Origin: CAVQBJ01 sp963819075
GTDB taxonomy: Bacteria; Actinomycetota; Thermoleophilia; Solirubrobacterales; Solirubrobacteraceae
Reading direction: 5' to 3'
Length of the DNA stretch: 64,000 nucleotides
NCBI GenBank assembly: GCA_963819075.1
Contig: CAWFUP010000001.1
Span: 744,001-808,000 of the forward strand
Shown here: in pieces, positions 59,804 to 64,000 of the stretch
Position numbering within the stretch: the first letter of the stretch is position 1
Layout: every line of letters starts with the position of its first letter
Notes under the pieces: model-generated
The model's input: the letters and a program-made list of their open reading frames with translations, nothing else
Told to the model about the DNA's origin: nothing
Database searches by the model: none
Position numbers and translations under genes: made by a program

Positions 59804-62800
59804 ATGAACCTGTCCATGGGGGAAGTCGTCACCTCGCGCGCCTGGCACGGGCGCGCCACCACCGTCGTTATCGCCGTGCTCGCGCTCGGCCTGGCCACGC
59901 TGCTATTCGCCGCGCCGGCCAACGCGAACCCGTTCCCCTTCCTCGGCTCGTTCACCGGGCCCACGCTCGACAGCGGCTGGGTGATGCCCGGCTCGGAGAC
60001 GGTCGGCGGATCCGGCGGTTCGACGCTCAACAACAGCGGCGTTCTCACCGGCACGAACTCGACGCCGGGCTGGCTGCAGCTGACGTCCGCGACCGGCAAC
60101 GAGGCCGGCTGGGTCTACAACACCACCCCGTTTCCGTCCAGCTCGGGCGTGCTGGTCAACTTCGACTACGCCGACTACGGCGGCTCGGGCGCCGACGGCC
60201 TCACGTTCTTCCTGTTCGGCTCGAACAGCGGCGATCCGAGCGGCACCACGCCGTTGCCGCTGACCACGGGTCCCGTCGGCGGCTCGCTCGGCTACGCCGA
60301 CTGCCCGAGCAGCAACGAGGACGGCCTGAGCAATGCCTACGTCGGCGTCGGCCTCGACGAATTCGGCAACTTCGGCCGCGGCTCGGCGTTCTGCGGCGTG
60401 ACCGGCGGCGTCGGCGGCGGCAATAGCTACCCCAACTACCTGGTCGTGCGTGGACCCGGGAACGCCCAGTCCGGGTATGCCTATCAGACGGGCGCGCCGG
60501 TAGCCGATCCCGGCAACGCCAACGAGAAGCTCAAGGGCACGAGCATCACCGACTACCGTCACGTGACCGTGCTGATCACGCCGTCCGGCCTACTGTCGGT
60601 GTACATCACCTTCCCCGACGGCAACACCCAGACGGTCACCAGCGGCGCACAGCTTCCGGCGAATCCGCCGACCTACCTGCAGCTCGGCTTCGTCGCCTCA
60701 ACCGGCGGCTCGACGGACTTCCACGACATCCGCTCCGACACGGTCACCGAGCCGGTCGACATCCAGACGCGCGTCCAATCCTCGACGGCGAACGCCGCGC
60801 GCGGCGCCACGATCACCGACACCTTCACGGTCGACAACACCGGGCCGAACGAGTCCCAGGCGACCCAGGTCAGCGCGACCACCCCGTCCTCGACCTGGTC
60901 GAACCTCAGCTGGACCTGCAGCGGCACCTGCAACCTGACCTCGGGCAGCGGCCTGCCGAGCGACACCGTCGACCTGCAGTCCGGCCAGACGGCGACCTAC
61001 ACGGTCACCGGTGTCGACAACTCCACGAGCGACGCGCAGGCCTCGATCCAGCTGACGGCGACGCCGACCGGCGCCACCGGGCAGGACGTCCCCGGCGACA
61101 ACGTCGCCGAGGCCGACACGCTGCTGCCGCCCGTAGCGCTCACGGCGCCGACGTTCACGCTGGCCAAGAACGGCACGAACTACAACGGCACGGCCACCGA
61201 GACGCAGGGCACGTACTTCGGCAATAGCGTGAGTGTGACGGAGCAGTGGCAGCGCTGCGACGCCGACGGAAGCAACTGCAACGACATCAGCGGCCAGACC
61301 GCCACCACGTACAACACGACGAATGCCGACCGGGGCTACACCCTGCGCGTCGGTGAGATCGCCAGCAACGCGGCCGGCTCGACGCCGATCCAGTACACCG
61401 CGGTCTTCTCGCCGTTGCCGATCACGACGCTCAGCACGGGCACGCCGAGCGACACCAACCAGACGTCGGCCAGCTTCACGCTGGGGGCCTCCAACTACAC
61501 CGCGGCGCAGGTCAGCTACGAGTGCAACCTCGATGGCGCCGGCTGGAACAGCTGCTCCGCGACGCCGACCTTCTCCGGCCTGGCCGACGGCAGCCACACG
61601 CTGCAGGCCCGCGCCGTGCACGACGGGCTGTCCGATCCGACCCCCCAGAGCTTCACGTGGACGGTCGACACGGTGGCGCCGGCGGCGCCGGTGGTGACGA
61701 CGCCAGCGAACGCGTCGTTCACGAACAACAACAAGCCGCCGATCACGGGCACGGCCGAGGCGAACAGCACGGTGACGGTGTACATCGACGGGTCGTCGGT
61801 CGGCACGACCTCGGCCGATGGTTCGGGCAACTGGACGTATACGCCGACGGTGGCGCTCAGTGATGGGTCGCATGCCGTGAAGGCGACGGCGACCGACGCG
61901 GCCAGCAACGTCAGCGGCTTCTCGAGCACGAACAACTTCACGGTCGACACGGTCGCGCCGCCGGCGCCGGTGGTGGTCACGCCGGCGAACGCGTCGTTCA
62001 CGAACAACAACAAGCCGCCGATCACGGGCACGGCCGAGGCGAACAACACGGTGACCGTGTACATCGACGGGTCCTCCGTCGGGACGACGGTGGCGAACGG
62101 CTCGGGCAACTGGACCTACACCCCGACGGTGGCGCTCAGCGATGGGTCGCATGCCGTGAAGGCGACGGCGACCGACCCGGCCAGCAACGTCAGCGGCTTC
62201 TCCAATACGAACAACTTCACGGTCGACACGGTCGCGCCGCCGGCGCCGGTGGTGGTCACGCCGGCCGACGCGTCGTTTACGAACAACAACAAGCCGCCGA
62301 TCACGGGCACGGCCGAGGCGAACAACACGGTGACGGTGTACATCGACGGGTCGTCGGTGGGCACGACGGTGGCGAACGGCTCGGGCAACTGGACCTACAC
62401 CCCGACGGTGGCGCTCAGCGATGGGTCGCATGCCGTGAAGGCGACGGCGACCGACCCGGCCAGCAACGTCAGCGGCTTCTCCAATACGAACAACTTCACG
62501 GTCGACACGGTCGCGCCGCCGGCGCCGGTGGTGGTCACGCCCGCCAACGCGTCGTTTACGAACAACAACAAGCCGCCGATCACCGGGACGGCCGAGGCCA
62601 ACAACACGGTGACGGTGTACATCGACGGGTCGTCGGTGGGCACGACGGTGGCGGACGGCTCGGGCAACTGGACCTACACCCCGACGGTGGCGCTCAGCGA
62701 TGGGTCGCATGCCGTGAAGGCGACGGCGACCGACCCGGCGAGCAACGTCAGCGGCTTCTCCAACACGAACAACTTCACGGTCGACACGGTCGCGCCGCCG

Positions 62801-64000
62801 GCGCCGGTGGTGGTCACGCCCGCGAACGCGTCGTTCACGAACAACAACAAGCCGCCGATCACGGGCACGGCCGAGGCGAACAACACCGTGACGGTGTACA
62901 TCGACGGGTCCTCCGTGGGGACTGCGGTGGCGAACGGCTCGGGCAACTGGACCTACACCCCGACGGTGGCGCTCAGCGATGGGTCGCATGCCGTGAAGGC
63001 GACGGCGACCGACCCGGCGAGCAACGTCAGTGGCTTCTCGAACACGAACAACTTCACGGTGATCACCGTCGCGCCGGCCGCGCCGGTGGTGGTCACGCCC
63101 GCGAACGCATCGTTTACGAACAACAACAAGCCGCCGATCTCCGGCACGGCCGAGGCGAACACCACGGTGACCGTCTACATCGACGGCTCGTCGGTCGGGA
63201 CGACCGCGGCCAGCGGGCTGGGCGCCTGGACGTTCACGCCGACCGTGGCGCTGGCTGACGGGTCGCACGCGGTGAAGGCCACGGCGACCGACGCGGCGAG
63301 CAACGTCAGCGGCTTCTCCAATACGAACAACTTCACGGTGATCACCGTCGCGCCGGCGGCGCCGGTGGTGGTCACGCCGGTGGACGCGTCGTTCACGAAC
63401 AACAACAAGCCGCCGATCTCCGGCACGGCCCCGGCGAACACCACGGTGACCGTCTACATCGACGGCTCGTCGGTCGGGACGACCGCGGCCAGCGGGCTGG
63501 GCGCCTGGACGTTCACGCCGACCGTCGCGCTGAGCGACGGATCGCACGCGGTGAAGGCGACGGCGACCGACGCGGCCAGCAACGTGAGCGCCTTCTCCAA
63601 TACGAACAACTTCACGGTCATCACCGCCGCGCCGGCGGCGCCGATCGTGGTCACGCCGGTCAACGGGTCGTTCACGAACAAGAACAAGCCGCCGATCTCC
63701 GGCACCGCACCGGCGAACGCCACCGTGACCGTCTACATCGACGGCTCGTCGGTCGGGACGGCGACGGCCAGCGCGCTGGGCGCGTGGACGTTCACGCCGA
63801 CCGTGGCGCTCACCGACGGCGTGCACGCGGTCAAGGCGACCGCGACCGACGCGGCGAGCAACGTCAGCGCCTTCTCCAACACGAACAGCTTCACGGTCGA
63901 CACCGTGGCGCCGGCAGCGCCGACGGTCAGCGGGCCGACCCCGGGATCGACCACGAGCAACGACAAGCCCCCGATCACCGGCACGGCCGAGCCGGGCAGC
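59804..64000 (+). CDS. Giant secreted lectin/Ig-repeat protein (3' end beyond window)
   Basis: At least 1399 aa from ATG 59804 (ATG 59816 also possible). Signal peptide about 1-41. An L-type lectin-like domain (about 46-305) shows FDYADYGGSGADGLTFFLFG and NAYVGVGLDEFGNFG. A DUF11-like conserved-repeat domain follows (about 310-445), then two beta domains (about 446-628). From about residue 628 there are eight full and one partial ~93-residue Ig-like repeats. Each reads FTNNNKPPITGTA, TVTVYIDGSSVGT, GSHAVKATATD and SNVSGFSNTNNFTV. The lectin domain suggests carbohydrate binding at a long stalk. No anchor is visible because the gene runs off the window. Confidence 0.85.
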   Translation, partial: MNLSMGEVVTSRAWHGRATTVVIAVLALGLATLLFAAPANANPFPFLGSFTGPTLDSGWVMPGSETVGGSGGSTLNNSGVLTGTNSTPGWLQLTSATGNEAGWVYNTTPFPSSSGVLVNFDYADYGGSGADGLTFFLFGSNSGDPSGTTPLPLTTGPVGGSLGYADCPSSNEDGLSNAYVGVGLDEFGNFGRGSAFCGVTGGVGGGNSYPNYLVVRGPGNAQSGYAYQTGAPVADPGNANEKLKGTSITDYRHVTVLITPSGLLSVYITFPDGNTQTVTSGAQLPANPPTYLQLGFVASTGGSTDFHDIRSDTVTEPVDIQTRVQSSTANAARGATITDTFTVDNTGPNESQATQVSATTPSSTWSNLSWTCSGTCNLTSGSGLPSDTVDLQSGQTATYTVTGVDNSTSDAQASIQLTATPTGATGQDVPGDNVAEADTLLPPVALTAPTFTLAKNGTNYNGTATETQGTYFGNSVSVTEQWQRCDADGSNCNDISGQTATTYNTTNADRGYTLRVGEIASNAAGSTPIQYTAVFSPLPITTLSTGTPSDTNQTSASFTLGASNYTAAQVSYECNLDGAGWNSCSATPTFSGLADGSHTLQARAVHDGLSDPTPQSFTWTVDTVAPAAPVVTTPANASFTNNNKPPITGTAEANSTVTVYIDGSSVGTTSADGSGNWTYTPTVALSDGSHAVKATATDAASNVSGFSSTNNFTVDTVAPPAPVVVTPANASFTNNNKPPITGTAEANNTVTVYIDGSSVGTTVANGSGNWTYTPTVALSDGSHAVKATATDPASNVSGFSNTNNFTVDTVAPPAPVVVTPADASFTNNNKPPITGTAEANNTVTVYIDGSSVGTTVANGSGNWTYTPTVALSDGSHAVKATATDPASNVSGFSNTNNFTVDTVAPPAPVVVTPANASFTNNNKPPITGTAEANNTVTVYIDGSSVGTTVADGSGNWTYTPTVALSDGSHAVKATATDPASNVSGFSNTNNFTVDTVAPPAPVVVTPANASFTNNNKPPITGTAEANNTVTVYIDGSSVGTAVANGSGNWTYTPTVALSDGSHAVKATATDPASNVSGFSNTNNFTVITVAPAAPVVVTPANASFTNNNKPPISGTAEANTTVTVYIDGSSVGTTAASGLGAWTFTPTVALADGSHAVKATATDAASNVSGFSNTNNFTVITVAPAAPVVVTPVDASFTNNNKPPISGTAPANTTVTVYIDGSSVGTTAASGLGAWTFTPTVALSDGSHAVKATATDAASNVSAFSNTNNFTVITAAPAAPIVVTPVNGSFTNKNKPPISGTAPANATVTVYIDGSSVGTATASALGAWTFTPTVALTDGVHAVKATATDAASNVSAFSNTNSFTVDTVAPAAPTVSGPTPGSTTSNDKPPITGTAEPGS
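61688..64000 (+). repeat. Tandem 279-bp Ig-domain repeats
   Basis: Eight full units and one partial, each 279 bp, starting near 61688. The units around 61970-63080 are nearly identical at the DNA level; the first and the later ones are more diverged. Their sequence similarity makes copy-number change and misassembly likely. They encode the stalk of the 59804 protein. Confidence 0.85.

Noticed and set aside
60698..63826. Minus-strand open frame of 1042 codons
   Set aside because: It is the antisense shadow of the Ig repeats in the lectin protein; the composition is Arg/Gly-rich with no recognisable domain.

Overview
The window is very GC-rich, gene-dense bacterial DNA. Several signs point to a high-GC actinobacterium: frequent GTG/TTG starts, start/stop overlaps (ATGA, GTGA), lipobox proteins, PASTA/FHA/kinase genes, and the housekeeping order rsmA-ispE-(tRNA-Gln)-glmU-prs. 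The mix of IclR/PucR purine-catabolism regulators, WxL-like surface proteins and NHL/Ig-repeat secreted proteins suggests Thermoleophilia (Solirubrobacterales-like). That placement is inference from gene content, not from a marker-gene comparison.

Layout. (1) 1-91: the end of a TatD-like hydrolase. (2) 111-9390: a purine/ureide degradation cluster. It holds a divergent ureidoglycine-glyoxylate aminotransferase, a PuuE-type and an AllB-type allantoinase, allantoate amidohydrolase, two acetamidase/formamidase paralogues around an APC permease, and an IclR regulator. A perfect 19-bp palindrome, with a degenerate second copy in the divergent promoter, is a candidate operator. (3) 9471-19065: an envelope-signalling cluster with a secreted PASTA protein, a membrane-anchored Hsp70-like protein, a SnoaL-like protein, a double Ser/Thr kinase fused to a dynamin-like GTPase, a membrane FHA-HtrA/PDZ protease and a lipoprotein. 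The lipoprotein shares a domain with the extracytoplasmic end of the Hsp70-like protein. This is the best candidate for an undescribed system. (4) 19126-19503: five tandem ~75-bp hairpin repeats; related copies lie before glmU. (5) 19594-28455: MMPL transporter, PAS-GGDEF protein, VOC protein, SCP2-like protein, rsmA, a striking pyrimidine tract, a secreted protein, ispE, a small membrane protein and a PucR-type regulator.

(6) 28567-36322: a cell-surface module with two DUF916-like membrane proteins, one carrying a degenerate GGDEF-like tail, a membrane diguanylate cyclase between them, two WxL-like secreted proteins and a lipoprotein. (7) 36367-36439: tRNA-Gln(TTG). (8) 36440-57208: an accessory island between tRNA-Gln and glmU. 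It holds a broken hicA with hicB, gene fragments, a PHI-1/exordium-like metalloprotease with TIG domains, a Gly-rich beta-helix protein, an IS110-family element, small membrane proteins, a third WxL-like protein, a secreted caspase-like protease, a TetR/alcohol dehydrogenase pair and a frameshifted NHL-propeller protein. A ~33-bp motif recurs at four gene boundaries here. (9) 57209-59705: glmU and prs. (10) 59804 to the window end: a giant secreted lectin/Ig-repeat protein, incomplete at the right edge.

How the parts work together. The first cluster would turn allantoin into glycine, oxalurate and ammonia under IclR control. The second looks like an envelope-stress device: the PASTA protein and lipoprotein are placed to sense outside, the kinase-GTPase and FHA protein to relay, and HtrA and Hsp70 modules to act at the membrane. 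The third would build a WxL-type surface layer, possibly tuned by cyclic di-GMP.
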